Assembly (NCBI GenBank): GCA_039111635.1
Contig: JBCAQO010000005.1
Location: forward strand, 62,001 to 126,000
Direction of reading: 5' to 3'
From: Heterobasidion occidentale
Taxonomy: Eukaryota; Basidiomycota; Agaricomycetes; Russulales; Bondarzewiaceae
DNA length: 64,000 nucleotides
This document shows, one piece after another, positions 12,445 through 22,772 of the stretch; within the stretch, counting starts at the first letter, position 1, and every line of letters begins with the position of its first letter. The notes under the pieces are model-generated. The model did not search any database. It worked only from the letters and a program-made list of their open reading frames with translations, and was not told the origin of the DNA. Both the position numbers and the translations under genes were made by a program.

Positions 12445-12750
12445 TTCTATGAGCGAAGACGATAAGGGCGCGTGCACAGTCGAATGAAAGTTGTGCACAA
12501 CGGAGAGCGCCTAATTTTGCTGAATAAAAGATAGGAACGTGACCGCAATGTTCACGTGTCGAGTCACGAGAGCGTTACAGCCTGAAGCTCGAAGCGGTCC
12601 TTCATCGAGTCCATCTTTCCAGTATCTTTCCACTGGCCTTGTCGAACAATATCAGACATACACCATCGTTGAGCACCATCCTCGAGCTCGAATACTTCTC
12701 ATATCTGTGCTGCTCTCTGAAATTCATCAGTGCTGGCTGCGCTTGATCCA
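12445..12750. promoter_or_regulatory. Bidirectional intergenic region between aminotransferase and hydrolase
   Basis: About 306 bp separate the two divergent start codons, so both promoters must lie here. I saw no clear TATA box. Head-to-head placement allows co-regulation but does not prove it. Confidence 0.4.
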
Positions 12751-13988
12751 ATGACACCCCAGACCTATGTATACAAGCAGGTTGATGGCATCGATATCTC
12801 TTTCGATCTTTACTGGCCGACTCTGCTCCCAAAACCAATGGATCAATCTGTACACAATCAACAAAGTAGTCCTCCTTACTCCCCTCACGACATACCCGCA
12901 GTAGTATACTTTCACGGAGGCGGAATGACTGTCGGAACGCGAAGGAGTTGGTTTCCAGTTTGGCTCCACCGTGCGTCCTAGTCTACTGCCGCAGACTCTC
13001 ATTATGGTGATCCTTTCGGCTGACGTGTATGCGCCAAAAGAGCGTCTGGTTTCGGCCGGTATTGCCTTCATATCTGCTGACTACAGGCTTATGCCTCCCT
13101 CGAACGGACACGACATCGTCTATGATATCGTCTCCCTGGTCGAGTTTCTGCGAACCTCGCTCAATCCACGGCTGCAGGATGAGAATTCGTTGCTTCGAAT
13201 AGACCCCACACGTGTTGCAGTTGCTGGATCGAGTGCTGGAGGTCTGTGCGCGTACTTGGCCGCTGCTCACGCAGTTCCCAAACCCGCAGCCGTTCTTTCA
13301 ATGTACGGTCTAGGGGGGTCGTTCATGGTGCGCCATTTTAAATTGAACCATTTTCGCCCACTTTATTGTCTTTTCAACACCCCAGACGTCACATTACCTC
13401 ACACCGAAACTCACGCCCTTCTTCCGCAATCGCGAACTCCTCGACGTTCGTGCCGACATGTTTACTCCGTTTATATACCCTGGCAGCGCATCGCTTGATC
13501 CCTCCGCTAGCTCGGAGCTTGCATATCACCCACCGGATACTGCGACCCCAGGATACCCAGCAAACCCTCGGATGCTGCTCGGCAGGCTGTACCTCCAACA
13601 GGGCACGTTCCTCGACCACTGGACGGGCGCACACGAGCCTTCTCTCAGCGCGACGCTTAGATCTGCCATAGAGGACACAGATGCTCTCGCGGCATCTGTG
13701 CCTCCAGAGCTGCGACCTGTCTTTCCAGAGCTCTTGGTAGCGGAAGACTGGCCGCCGACATACCTCGTGCACGGCGAGCTTGACAGCGCGGTTCCCGTTG
13801 CTGACTCGCGCAATATGTTGAGATTGCTTGACGCCGCGGGCGTTAATGTCGAGTTGAGGATTGTACAAGGGGCGGAGCATTCGTTCGATTATCAGGAGGG
13901 CGCAGACCAGGCAGGGAAGTTTGGGGCGGTTTTCGATGAAGCCGTGCAATTTCTGATCGGAGAAATGACCGTGAATGTGCGCAATTGA
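12751..13988 (+). CDS. Alpha/beta-hydrolase, HSL-like (abhydrolase-3) esterase/lipase
   Basis: Serine hydrolase of the hormone-sensitive-lipase-like group. Exon 1 (start ATG 12751; an in-frame ATG at 12730 is possible) reads VYKQVDGIDISFDLYWP and the oxyanion-hole motif VVYFHGGG. After a short intron, QRLVSAGIAFISADYRLMPP leads to the nucleophile elbow GSSAGG, a variant of the usual GDSAGG. The last exon supplies the acid in YLVHGELDSAVP and the base in GAEHSFDY, so the Ser-Asp-His triad is complete. It ends VNVRN with stop at 13986-13988. There are two introns, one after WLH and one after GGSFM. No signal peptide, so probably intracellular. The substrate is unknown; arylesterase or small-ester hydrolysis is typical of the family. 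Confidence 0.85.
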
Positions 13989-14379
13989 TAAGGAACGAGG
14001 TGAAGTTGTGAAGGTCGTCTTGAAATTACCTACATCAGAGCTGGCCGTATTAACCTCAAATCCTGAACCTTTTCATAGGAATACGTACTGAGCGCCAGCG
14101 GAGATATCCATGTCCATCTCTCTGTTGAATTGAAGGTGCACTGCGAAAGCCTGGCAATTGCAAGCCGGCGCGTGAAGTATATATATCATTGTTACCTAGG
14201 CATCTTCTACAACAAATCTTTAACCTTTCGTGTCACACCAAGAGAGGAAATTTGTGTTGGGAATGGAGGCGATTCAGATGAGACTGTCAAAACCATGATT
14301 GCTGGGGCAGTGCCGTGCTAGCTATAAAGTACCGGGCGCTGGTACGTCCTCTTGTGTGTTCTAGACTTCCGCCTCATCA
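13989..14379. other. Short intergenic region
   Basis: Between the hydrolase stop and the start of the second seven-TM gene. It holds the 5' flank of the latter; no gene or clear regulatory element seen. Confidence 0.4.
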
Positions 14380-15702
14380 ATGTCTTTCACTTCGAACATG
14401 ACCAGCCCATTACCAGCTGACCTGCTGCCTCCACCAGGCACAAATTGGCTTGCGGTCATAGATTCTGCAGTTGTGTTTCTTATGATTAGTGCCACCATGG
14501 GCGCTGTCACTATCGCAATGCTCCTGGCCCTCCTCTTCTTTTCGACAGCGACTCTCAGACGAAAGCCACTATTCATACTCAACGTCGTTGCCCTCCTCCT
14601 CGGCGTCACTGTCGCTATCGTCAATATTTGCGCAGAGGTGAGTTTCGCTGCGATCTGTCTGTCTCATGTTGCTATACTGAGCTCATAATGAATCAGATTC
14701 GCATCCTGAAACACCCTATCATTTCTGGGAGCCCACAGATCATGATGGCAATGAGCGTTCTGATTGGAATTGGACCTACTCTTGTGGACTCCATCCTGCT
14801 CTTGAGGATCTACAGTGTCTTTCCGCCACGCACAACACCATACATTCAATTATTTTTTGTCATGGGCATTCCGATCCTCATAAGTGTCGCCAGATTCGTC
14901 AATTCCATAATATACATCAATAGCTATGCCCATAGCGTTCACACCACTACAGAGCTCGGGTCTGCCTCTATCTTGATCAGATCACATCTGCCCTGCGTCA
15001 AGATCGAGTGGTTTCTTCAGGTCTTCGACAACTTGTTAGTCGGTTAGAAGTTCATGACACGTAGGACTCGCTAACCATGATCCGCAATACAGGTATGTTT
15101 CGCTTATCTTCCTGTCTCGCGTTTATCGCCACGGCATGTCTAGTAAACCTCGTGAGTTTTTATGAAACACGATGTCTTTTGCATGCTGACCTCTGACAGA
15201 AACCGTATCGCAACGAATAACCACTCTGTTTTGGATCTCCGTGGCCAACTTTGTTTTCCCCGTTATGCTTGGAATCGTACAACTCGTCATATACATGGCG
15301 AAGCCGAACTACTATCTTCTGGCTATCTGCATCAACGAGGCCAACTTCCACCTTAATGTCATCGGGCTGGTTTTTGCGACAATCTGGGCTGCAGAAGAGC
15401 GTTGGGCAGATGTCAACTATAACAAGGACCCACCGACCATGATGTCCACCATCCGCTATAACGAGCACCACCCGAGTCGGCTGCCGCAGGGTCGTTCAAT
15501 GATTCTGTCATTCACATCCGACTCAGGGCCATCCATTTCCCCAACAGTGTTTGATATCATGTCCTCGAACAACCCACATTTTGCTACAGACTCGTCGAAG
15601 AAGGTGGTGCTGGATCGCATTGGTCAAATCAGGATGCAGGGTTCGCGTCTCTCACCGTCCGGAAACCGAATATTGCACCCATACAACGCTGCAGACGTCT
15701 AA
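14380..15702 (+). CDS. Seven-transmembrane receptor-like membrane protein, function unknown
   Basis: A four-exon model reads cleanly: 14380-14637, 14697-15034, 15093-15151 and 15200-15702, total 1158 nt, 385 codons plus stop. The start MSFTSNMTSPLP is followed by hydrophobic spans such as AVVFLMISATMGAVTIAMLL, PLFILNVVALLLGVTVAIV, IMMAMSVLIGIGPTLV, IQLFFVMGIPILISVARFV, NLYVSLIFLSRVY, LFWISVANFVFPVMLG and LNVIGLVFATIW, consistent with seven TM segments. The C-terminal tail of about 100 residues is polar and Ser-rich, and probably cytosolic. It has the layout of a fungal GPCR-like protein, but I do not recognise a named receptor family (it is not clearly an STE3-type pheromone receptor). It does not obviously share sequence with the seven-TM protein at 6488-7982. 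Confidence 0.78.
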
Positions 15703-16227
15703 ATTTACACATGCGGACACGTCTTGTTTAACCTTTATTTATCGTAGGGGCCCGCTACATGTGAAAGGGTCTTGATCATTGATTGTTCTTGCTGGACATT
15801 GCCACTTTCATGCGCTACTGTGTAGGTGTTCAGTTAGCCGGATATAACTCTCACGTGAGCACACGTCTGCCAGAGACGGCCGGTCATGGCCGGATAGGCT
15901 GGATTACTTAATAGCAGCCTACAGACGGCCTGATATGACACTGAGAGCTCCAAAAATGAGCCCCAGTGAGAATCCCGTCGAGAGGAAACTATCGAGAGCT
16001 AGAAAACGAGTCCAATCTATCGAAATGTAGGTGAAAATATGAAGACGCACGATTGTTGAAAAACAGAATTTACTTTGACTCGGCGCGTTTGATTTGTAAG
16101 GGAGCCACTCGTGTCGCCTACGCCTTTCAATCTATGCTCGATAGGCATACATACGCATAGATACTCCTCTTTCTATTAGCTCGCTTTGATCTATATCTCT
16201 GAAGGACAAAGTTTCTCTCGGCTAGAT
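15703..16227. other. Intergenic region; likely left part of the Tnp2-type DNA transposon
   Basis: The 5' flank of the transposase gene. The left terminus of the transposon must lie here or just upstream, but I could not identify terminal inverted repeats with confidence. A CACTGAGAG sequence at 15939 is a weak candidate end. Confidence 0.35.
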
Positions 16228-16994
16228 ATGTCTGGAAACCCCGGCCCCAGCAATGCTAGTACCCTACTCTACTGTCCATGCTCCAAATGCTCTCAGCTGG
16301 ATCCTACTCAGAAACAGGCTGTATCCTGCCAGACACTCCGCAGACACACCGGGCTTTCTCCTGCAGAACTCGGGGCGCTCTCTCCAAACGAGATCTCCAG
16401 GCGCCTCACAGCACACACTGTCGCACAGGGCGGCGCTGGGCAAAAGCACCCTTTCGATGCCGATCTACGAGTATCGGAAGCAATGGCCGAGAGCGGTCAG
16501 CTCAAACGACCGAGGAGTACTGAGAGAACGGTGGAACGAGGGATCGATCTCAATCCAACGGCCACAGTACGTCGCATTCTCACTCCCTCCATTGATATGA
16601 TCTTACCGTACGAATGAACAGGGAGCCGCTTCTACCTTGTTGCCTGATGGAGGGTTTCTACCTAACACAGGCATGCCAATAGTTAGGGAATCACAATTTC
16701 TGGTGCCGGCAGCTCGTTTTGCAGATGGCATGGGAGTCACAGTACGTAGCTTTCACTTGACGTCGGTATCACAGAACTAATTGATCTGGAAGTACAGAGC
16801 GCCGATGGCGTGGTGTTCACGGTACGTAGCTTTCACTCGACGTCGGTATTACAGAAATAATTGATCTGGAAGTACAGAGCGCCGATGGCACGGTGTTCAC
16901 GGTATGTAGCTTTCATTCGACGTCGGTATCACAGAACTAATTGATCTGGAAGTACAGAGTGCCGATGGCAGCAACATGGAGTTCGAAGAACACC
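16228..16994 (+). pseudogene. Tnp2-type (CACTA-like) transposase, 5' part, split by a retrotransposon
   Basis: N-terminal part of a DNA transposase whose remainder lies at 38210-41494. The start MSGNPGPSN at 16228 (an in-frame ATG also at 16186) precedes a short zinc-binding-like region YCPCSKCSQL...SCQTLRRH, as at the N-terminus of basidiomycete Tnp2 transposases. Exon 1 ends at 16566 (donor GTACGT); exon 2 is 16622-16741 and ends ADGMGVT. Two 24-nt mini-exons follow (16798-16821 SADGVVFT; 16878-16901 SADGTVFT), then an exon from 16958 (SADGSNMEFEEH) that is cut at 16994 by the LTR element. All pieces are in the same phase. The reading frame continues directly at 38210 if the inserted element and one copy of ACACC are ignored. 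Confidence 0.7.
16742..16976 (+). repeat. Three tandem 80-bp intron-plus-mini-exon units
   Basis: Units start at 16742, 16822 and 16902 with period 80. Each consists of a GTACGT/GTATGT donor, about 56 nt of intron ending GTACAG, and a 24-nt exon stretch coding SADG(V/T)VFT (the third begins SADGSNM). The exon end before the first unit (ADGMGVT) is related to the same 24-nt piece. So the duplicated segment was an exon end plus its downstream intron, and each copy adds eight residues without changing frame. Confidence 0.85.
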
Positions 16995-17591
16995 TGTTAT
17001 GACTTGACCGATCGGAGCCCGTCGGGGCTGGTCTATCCGATGGTTCAAGCATCACATGCTAGGCGGCTCCACTACGGAGCGTACACCAAGGTATTCGGCA
17101 TGTCCTTATGGTCCGACCGTACCGATGGTTCTTCAAGACATCGGTATAGGATATATGGAAGGGTCAATGATACAGCGGGTTGGTAAGATAGGCATTCACA
17201 TGCCATGGGCTTAGGGCTTATGGGTAAGCACCTCATCGCACCAGGATGGATAGGTGCAACTGGAGAAGTACAAGAGTAGGCGCCGGATGAGAAAGACGGC
17301 GACCACAGCTCTCCTGGGAGGAGTACCCGGAGAAGCACACGGACTCTTACCCTAGACCCTATACAGTATATAAGGCCCACAGAATAGGCTGAGGATCTTC
17401 AGTCTATTCTCTTTCTTTGGTATCTTCACATACCAACCTTCGTTCCCTACAATCTTCCTACGGAAGAATATTCGTTGAACCTTCCTGTATCATAGCCTGA
17501 TACAGTTGAGACTGCCCTCACCACTCAGTCCATCGTGCGACCTAGGGAAGAACCTGTTACTCTTGGGTTATCGAACGAGCAGTTCGTAACA
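16995..17591 (+). repeat. 5' LTR of the outer Gypsy element
   Basis: 597 bp, TGTTATG...CGTAACA. A TATA box, TATATAA at 17367-17373, should drive the element. By eye it differs from the 3' LTR by three substitutions and three small indels; all three substitutions are CpG transitions. Confidence 0.92.
17367..17373 (+). promoter_or_regulatory. TATA box in the outer 5' LTR
   Basis: TATATAA inside the LTR, 225 bp before its end, with the copy at 37976-37982 in the 3' LTR. Position suits a U3 core promoter; the transcription start itself is not visible. Confidence 0.6.
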
Positions 17592-17749
17592 CTAGAATAG
17601 ACTCGCTTTTGCCCCTACCTTGCACCACACCTTGCTTGCTGCCACACTCTTTCTCACAACCCTCATCGGTGGCATAGACCCCCACCGGAGAGTGTTACTT
17701 CACACACCCTGGAGCAAGACCTAGGCCTAGGATATCCACCAGGCACTAG

Positions 17750-19292
17750 ACGAACCCATAACCAACTCCGACAAGATAATCGTCCTATCCATCAAAGAGG
17801 GAACCATTGGTATTACTCTGACACCAATCGATTAGCCCCTCCAAACTTTGATAACTGCTCATACTGAGAAGGACGATATTTCTTCACAAGAGAAGACGGA
17901 ACAGAAGCTGAGTGGGCTTGGGACGAAACAGCAGAAGACTGGGTAGAGCCACCCCAGTATAGGAATCCCGAACCGGAAATCCCGGACACCTCGGAAGAAG
18001 AAGAAGGAACATCCGAGTCCGAATCTTCGGATATTCAAACACCGATCAATACCCGAGCCATCGAAAGAAATAACAATATGGCAGACATAGCAGCTCCCCC
18101 TACGACAGTATCATCTGGAAGGGGCAAGCTTAGACTCCCTGATAATTTCGACGGAGACAGAACACGATCACAGAAATTTATTGTGAATTGCCTCCTCCTT
18201 TTCACAGTGGAATCAGACCGATACAGGATGGATGAAGACAAGGTTTCCCTTGCCCTCTCGTGCATGAGATACGGAACAGCCGGCATATGGGCAGAAAATT
18301 TCCTAAAGAAGACAGTTGGGGCAGAGCTGCCTCAAGACCTCGGGACTTGGACCGATTTCCTTGTCAAGTTCAGACTTCAATTCAAGGAGACGAACCTTAC
18401 GGACAAGGCCCGAAGCGCTCTTATGTCTTTCTCTCAAGGGAAGATGACGGTGGACGAATACTCCAATCAGTTCGCCCTTATAGCCGCCGATGCCGACACC
18501 ACTGACAAGGAACAAGTTCCTTACTTCTAGAGAGGGCTCGACCCAAGGGTCATGGACAAAATCTATGACAAGGAAACACCGCCGAACAACACGATCCAAG
18601 ACTGGATCAATACCGCCTGTGAAATAGATGGACGGCTGAGAGCCCGAAGTGCTCAAAAGGCGATCCTCGCCAACTCCACCTCATTCCGAAGTGATTTCCT
18701 GAATCGTTTTCACCACCAACCCGCTCTCCGCTACAACTCCACCACCGCACCTCGCAGAATGAACAACCAAGTGGTTGACATGGACATTGACGCCTCTCGA
18801 AAGAGAGATGCCGCTCGCCAGAAGCGTACCCATGACGGCAAGCCTTCTACCCATTGTTTTAACTGTGGAAGAGAGGGACATTGGGCGAATAAATGTCCTT
18901 CCCCTCGTAGAGGCATTCCCCCTGCTCGAGGAAATCCGCGCAGACCGATGCGTGGAGGAGGTAGAAGAACTCGCGCTACAGACTTGGAGGATGAAGACGA
19001 TCAAGAATCCCCGTTGGGAAACAATGCAGGACTATATAGAGGATTGGAGGAGGGGAGTTCTCATGGCCACCACGGTTGGGTATCACAACCTAGTCATCCG
19101 GTGGAACGTCAGGACCCTCCCTCAAGGAGCGGAGGATCACGCCAGAGCGATGGAGAACACTACGTACCGCCTAACGGACGACGAGGCGACGGACCCGTCC
19201 GTGATCTTAATGACGTCCGGGCAATCTTCAGAGAAGTAGGGGAAGTGAAGGCCAAACAAATGTTGGCGGACGTAGCGCTGGATTTTTCCTGA
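17750..19292 (+). pseudogene. Gag of the outer Gypsy element
   Basis: Structural protein of the virus-like particle. The classical Gag region starts at or before ATG 18078 (MADIAAPPTT) with KLRLPDNFDGDR and MTVDEYSNQFALIA, the capsid-type retrotransposon Gag domain. A CX2CX4HX4C zinc knuckle, CFNCGREGHWANKC, lies near 18858-18900, and the frame ends LADVALDFS at 19292. Upstream the same frame is open with an acidic extension (EWAWDETAEDW, TSEEEEGTSESES) back to a TGA at 17865-17867, so the true N-terminus is probably further 5'; the start given is approximate. A second in-frame stop, TAG at 18528-18530, interrupts the capsid part. Both stops could derive from Trp codons, which is inference. 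Confidence 0.8.
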
Positions 19293-19369
19293 CCTCTCCT
19301 TCACCAGCCGAAGAGAGGGGGTCAAGAAAACCCGAGTATGATTCCCCATCATGTATTCAAATCGGAGCA

Positions 19370-19982
19370 ATGAACAGCCACATCATTACCCCCATTCGAC
19401 TTGACGTGCGATTGACAACTCGAGGAAGAAGCGCTGGAGCCAGAGCCACCATCGACTCAGCCTGCGAAGGGATCTTGGTGAATGAAAAGTGGGTACGAAA
19501 ACACAACCTTCCAACCTACCCCCTAAACCGCCTCATCCGCGTTCGCAATGTCGATGACACCGTTAACAAAGCAGGCCTCATTCGACGAGGCTTAGACGCG
19601 AATCTCACCGTCAAGGACAGACGGGGGAGATACCACACTGAACGCGTCCAGATGTTTATCACCAATCTAGGGAAAGATGACATGCTCCTAGGAACAGATT
19701 GGTTGAAATACCACGACCCTCCATCGGGTGGAGGCGTCGTGAGGTGCACTTTGATCGATGCCCCGCAGACTGCCAACAACCATACGGTTTTACCAAGGCA
19801 AGGGAAGAGCCTACCAAGAAGGCATGGCTGGCGAAACTACGTGGCGACAAGGTTCCTCAGCGGACGAAACCGCATCTTGTCTCTGGGCCAGTAGGACCTT
19901 CGTGGACTTGGACTAAAGAACAATGGTGTCAAGTCCCAGCAAAGGAATGGAAATCCCGGTTTTTGGAAATGCTCGAACATAG
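19370..19982 (+). pseudogene. Retropepsin-like protease of the outer element, cut by the inner element
   Basis: Aspartic protease domain that would process Gag-Pol. The frame at 19370-19894 shows ATIDSACEGILVN at the place of the usual D-S/T-G active-site loop and DMLLGTDWLKYHD at the conserved second strand. The active-site triplet reads Asp-Ser-Ala instead of Asp-Ser/Thr-Gly. A frameshift near 19725 moves the reading to the frame with REVHFDRCPADCQ. That frame continues to KSRFLEMLEH, where the nested element inserts after CATAG (19978-19982). The downstream piece resumes after 30376. Confidence 0.7.
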
Positions 19983-20817
19983 TGTTAGGTCGGAGACCTA
20001 TCACGTGCACCGATGCACGAAGGGATCCCTAGGCTAAACCTCCACCGGTTCGTATAGTCGTAGACTCCAATGGATAAAGACGATGGACCGTCTTTGGGCT
20101 CTTTCGAGGAACTCGGGGTCGCTGTCAGCTTTGTTCTCGAATAGATTGAGGAGGTGATCTTCGAGGTCTTCTCGATGATGAGGAGGAACCGGATGATCTT
20201 CTCCTGTCCAACAGATGACACGAGGGGGTGTCCAACTGAGAACGCGGAAGGCAGCTAATCCGGTATAGAAGCGGATGAGTAGAGGGAGGGGAGGGAAGGG
20301 AGACGAGTCCAGTGCTTCGTCAGACCGTGCAAAGAGTTTCTCAGATCTGACAGAGATCACGAAGCGTGGGCTAGGAAGGTAGCCAGACGCCGGGTGCAGT
20401 GCAGAGATCGAGTGTATTACAGGTGAACGAGCTGAGCTTCTTAGAAGCTCATCTCGGCTATTTATACAAAGAAGTATCTAGGGCAGGATCACGATCTGGT
20501 CTGTGCGCTTCTCAGGTACCGAAGCCAATGATCGAGATCTGTAAGCTAGAATGCGTCATCGACCTGTCATATAACTAAATATAGTAACTGGATCACTAAT
20601 GTCTGTTCACATCTCCGATCGATCAGGAACCAGGAACTGGGGTCAGGAACTAATGTCTATCCACATCAAGAATCAGGAACTGGGAGTCAGCGTTCATGCG
20701 TCAGCATGTAAATGGTAAGGAGTCAAGGAAAACGGTCCGAGTCCAAACATGGGTCCGGAGCACTTGACCAGCCCGTCGGTCCACGTGCGAAGCACGTGTT
20801 AGGACGCGGTCCTAACA
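19983..20817 (-). repeat. 3' LTR of the inner Gypsy element
   Basis: 835 bp. The U3 terminus carries two abutting perfect inverted repeats (see findings). A minus-strand TATAAATA lies at 20459-20466. By eye it differs from the other LTR by about twelve substitutions and several small indels. Confidence 0.92.
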
Positions 20818-20828
20818 CTACCCCCTCT

Positions 20829-22339
20829 CTATACAAGTCTTTGGTGTTTAGCGGGAGCGCCAACAGTGGGAGGTGGTTCCCTCGGATGCTTCTCGTTGAA
20901 GGTGGGGATGACCCGAGTGGGATATCCGGTCCAGTTAGCGGTGTCGATCATGTGTTCCATCGTCTGTTTGTGGTACCCATATTCTTCAGCCGCGCGATCC
21001 ATCTGTAAACGAAGCTGGCGAGACTGCGAGCGGTGCCTGTCATAGTCTCGTATAAAGCCGCGCGCCGTAACATCCGTTCTCTGTCTAATGCCCGTGATTG
21101 GACATCCCACGACGACATGGCCGGCGCGTCCACATTCCCAACAGGATCGAGTCTCGGGCTCGGAGGGTGAAGGAGGCGGGAGAGATGATAGTGAAGGCCA
21201 GACGTGTTCTGAATCCATTGCGTCCGCGGGCCATCCTTCGTCTGTCGCAACAGGAATGTCCGGAGACTGGGGGGAGGTTTCGTCGACAACGATAGGATGG
21301 GTGAGGTCGTCGCCGAGTAAGGGAGGGGATGGGGACACAGCAGGAGGTGATGCGGGTGGTACCGGTAACGGGCGAAGTGCCTGGCGATCCCGGACGACTT
21401 GTTCGGGGTCGTAAGGGGGGCTGCTGGGCCGCATAAACTCGGCGGTCTCCTCGTCTGTGGGCCGAAAGGGCTCGACGGCTGGAAGGTCAGGTTCTGGAAC
21501 CGCCGGAGGATCGACGACCATGGGTTCTTCAACCCTGATCCGATGAAAACCCGGTTCCCGTATGTCCGGCTTTGTCATAACCCAAGGCCTGACGTCATTT
21601 TCAGGAACGTTTCCGCCGGGCCAGTAGCTTGCAATGGGGTGATATCCTCGACTATTGAGGGGGAAGGAGCTTGTCGGCAACAGTCCTTTAGGAACGTATT
21701 CCTCAATTTCTAGCCGTGCTCCGTTATACCCTGTGAAGTGAAACCACCGGACCGTGTTTTCCTTGTAGTGGATTTGAGCAAGTACATCAAGCCAGACCTG
21801 TATGGTGTGCGTCTGGAGGAGGACGGAACTGCTGGTGAAGAATCCTCCTAACCGGAAGTTGATCATGTCGTTGCGAATGGCGGGGAGATTGATTAACCCT
21901 TTCATTCTGTAGGAGGTGATGGTGAGGTTGGCAAGGAGGATGGCTTGGGTCTGGTTGAGTGGTCCGGAAAAGACTTGATAGCTCTGTGCCCAGACTGCCT
22001 GCTGTAAATAAAAAAGGAACGTGCGGGGGTTCTTCAAACCAGGTTGGTTCAGAATGATGGGAGCTTCGTCTACGGCGAGCGTAAGATGGTAGACGCTGTT
22101 GTTGGTTGCCAGGTCTTGGTAGAGACGAAGGTCGAGAAGAGGGTTGGGTATGGCGCGGATGTGGAAGCGAGGGTTTTGTTATGTACTGCGAAAGCTAACT
22201 GAGTGATGGCGATATGGGTGTTTGACATTTCAGCTGGAAAGCGGGGAATGACAAATTCCGTGAGGGGGTCAGCGACGGGAACCCCTTCCGCAGGGATGTT
22301 GTCCTCGCTATCGTAATCCGAGTCCGTGTCGTTCGACAA
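20829..22339 (-). pseudogene. Extra ORF downstream of pol with a CCHC zinc knuckle (inner element)
   Basis: Not a standard Gypsy gene. The minus-strand reading starts MSNDTDSDYDSEDN at 22339 and shifts frame near 22165. It then runs open as FHIRAIPNPLLDLRLYQDLA and LAVDEAPIILNQPGLKNPR to a stop at 20829, 12 bp from the 3' LTR. The N-terminal half looks globular (WAQSYQVFSGPLNQ, MKGLINLPAIRNDMINFRLG). The middle is Pro-rich. Near the C-terminus is CWECGRAGHVVVGC, a CX2CX4HX4C knuckle, followed by a basic helix-like tail (RHRSQSRQLRLQMDRAA). About 500 residues in total. A nucleic-acid-binding accessory protein is plausible. No signal peptide, so it is not env-like. Function unknown. Confidence 0.65.
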
Positions 22340-22553
22340 GCGTGGGGGTGGTAGTGGAAGGGGAGACCGTGCGGAGGATAAAGGGGTTGGGGGAAGCAGG
22401 GTTGGAAGCGTGAGGGGAGGTCGTGGTGGATGTCATTCTGATGTTACTGAGGATGTAGCGTGGGGAGTGAGCCAAGAGGAGGTGTGCAGGGGTGAGGGAC
22501 ATTCAATTGTAGCTGGGATGCTGAGGACGTCTCTGCCTGTCGTGGTGTGTCTT

Positions 22554-22772
22554 TTATACAGCTGAGGAGAGGCCAATAGTGGCGGCGGCGTGAAGGGATC
22601 TGAGGACAAGGGCAATGGCAATGGAGGCAGCGGTGAAGGCAAGAGTCGCGACGATGGTGTAAATGGCCACTGTGGATAAAGTGGGATCCAAAGGGGTCAT
22701 AGTCGTTTGCCTGGCCATGCCAATCCTTGGTTGGTCTGCTTTTGTAGCTCCTGGTATGCTTGAGTCCGCCAA
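22554..22772 (-). CDS. Small ORF with one hydrophobic segment (inner element)
   Basis: A 72-residue minus-strand reading, MADSSIPGATKADQ..., with a single long hydrophobic stretch (TVAIYTIVATLAFTAASIAI) and a short tail. It overlaps the end of the pol frame by about 75 bp and precedes the CCHC ORF. It could be a membrane-anchored accessory peptide or a chance ORF; there is no independent evidence of expression. Confidence 0.35.
   Translation of the reverse strand: MADSSIPGATKADQPRIGMARQTTMTPLDPTLSTVAIYTIVATLAFTAASIAIALVLRSLHAAATIGLSSAV

Noticed and set aside
15939..15960. CACTGAGAG as left terminal repeat of the Tnp2-type transposon
   Set aside because: Only the first six bases resemble reversed CAGTG sites near 45490 and 45655, and the flanking three bases do not match as a target duplication.
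17592..17615. tRNA primer-binding site after the outer 5' LTR
   Set aside because: The sequence directly after the LTR does not begin TGG; a distant or self-priming mechanism cannot be judged by eye.
20829..22339. Envelope-like gene of an errantivirus
   Set aside because: Position fits, but there is no signal peptide, fusion peptide or C-terminal membrane anchor in the ORF; a CCHC knuckle points to nucleic-acid binding.
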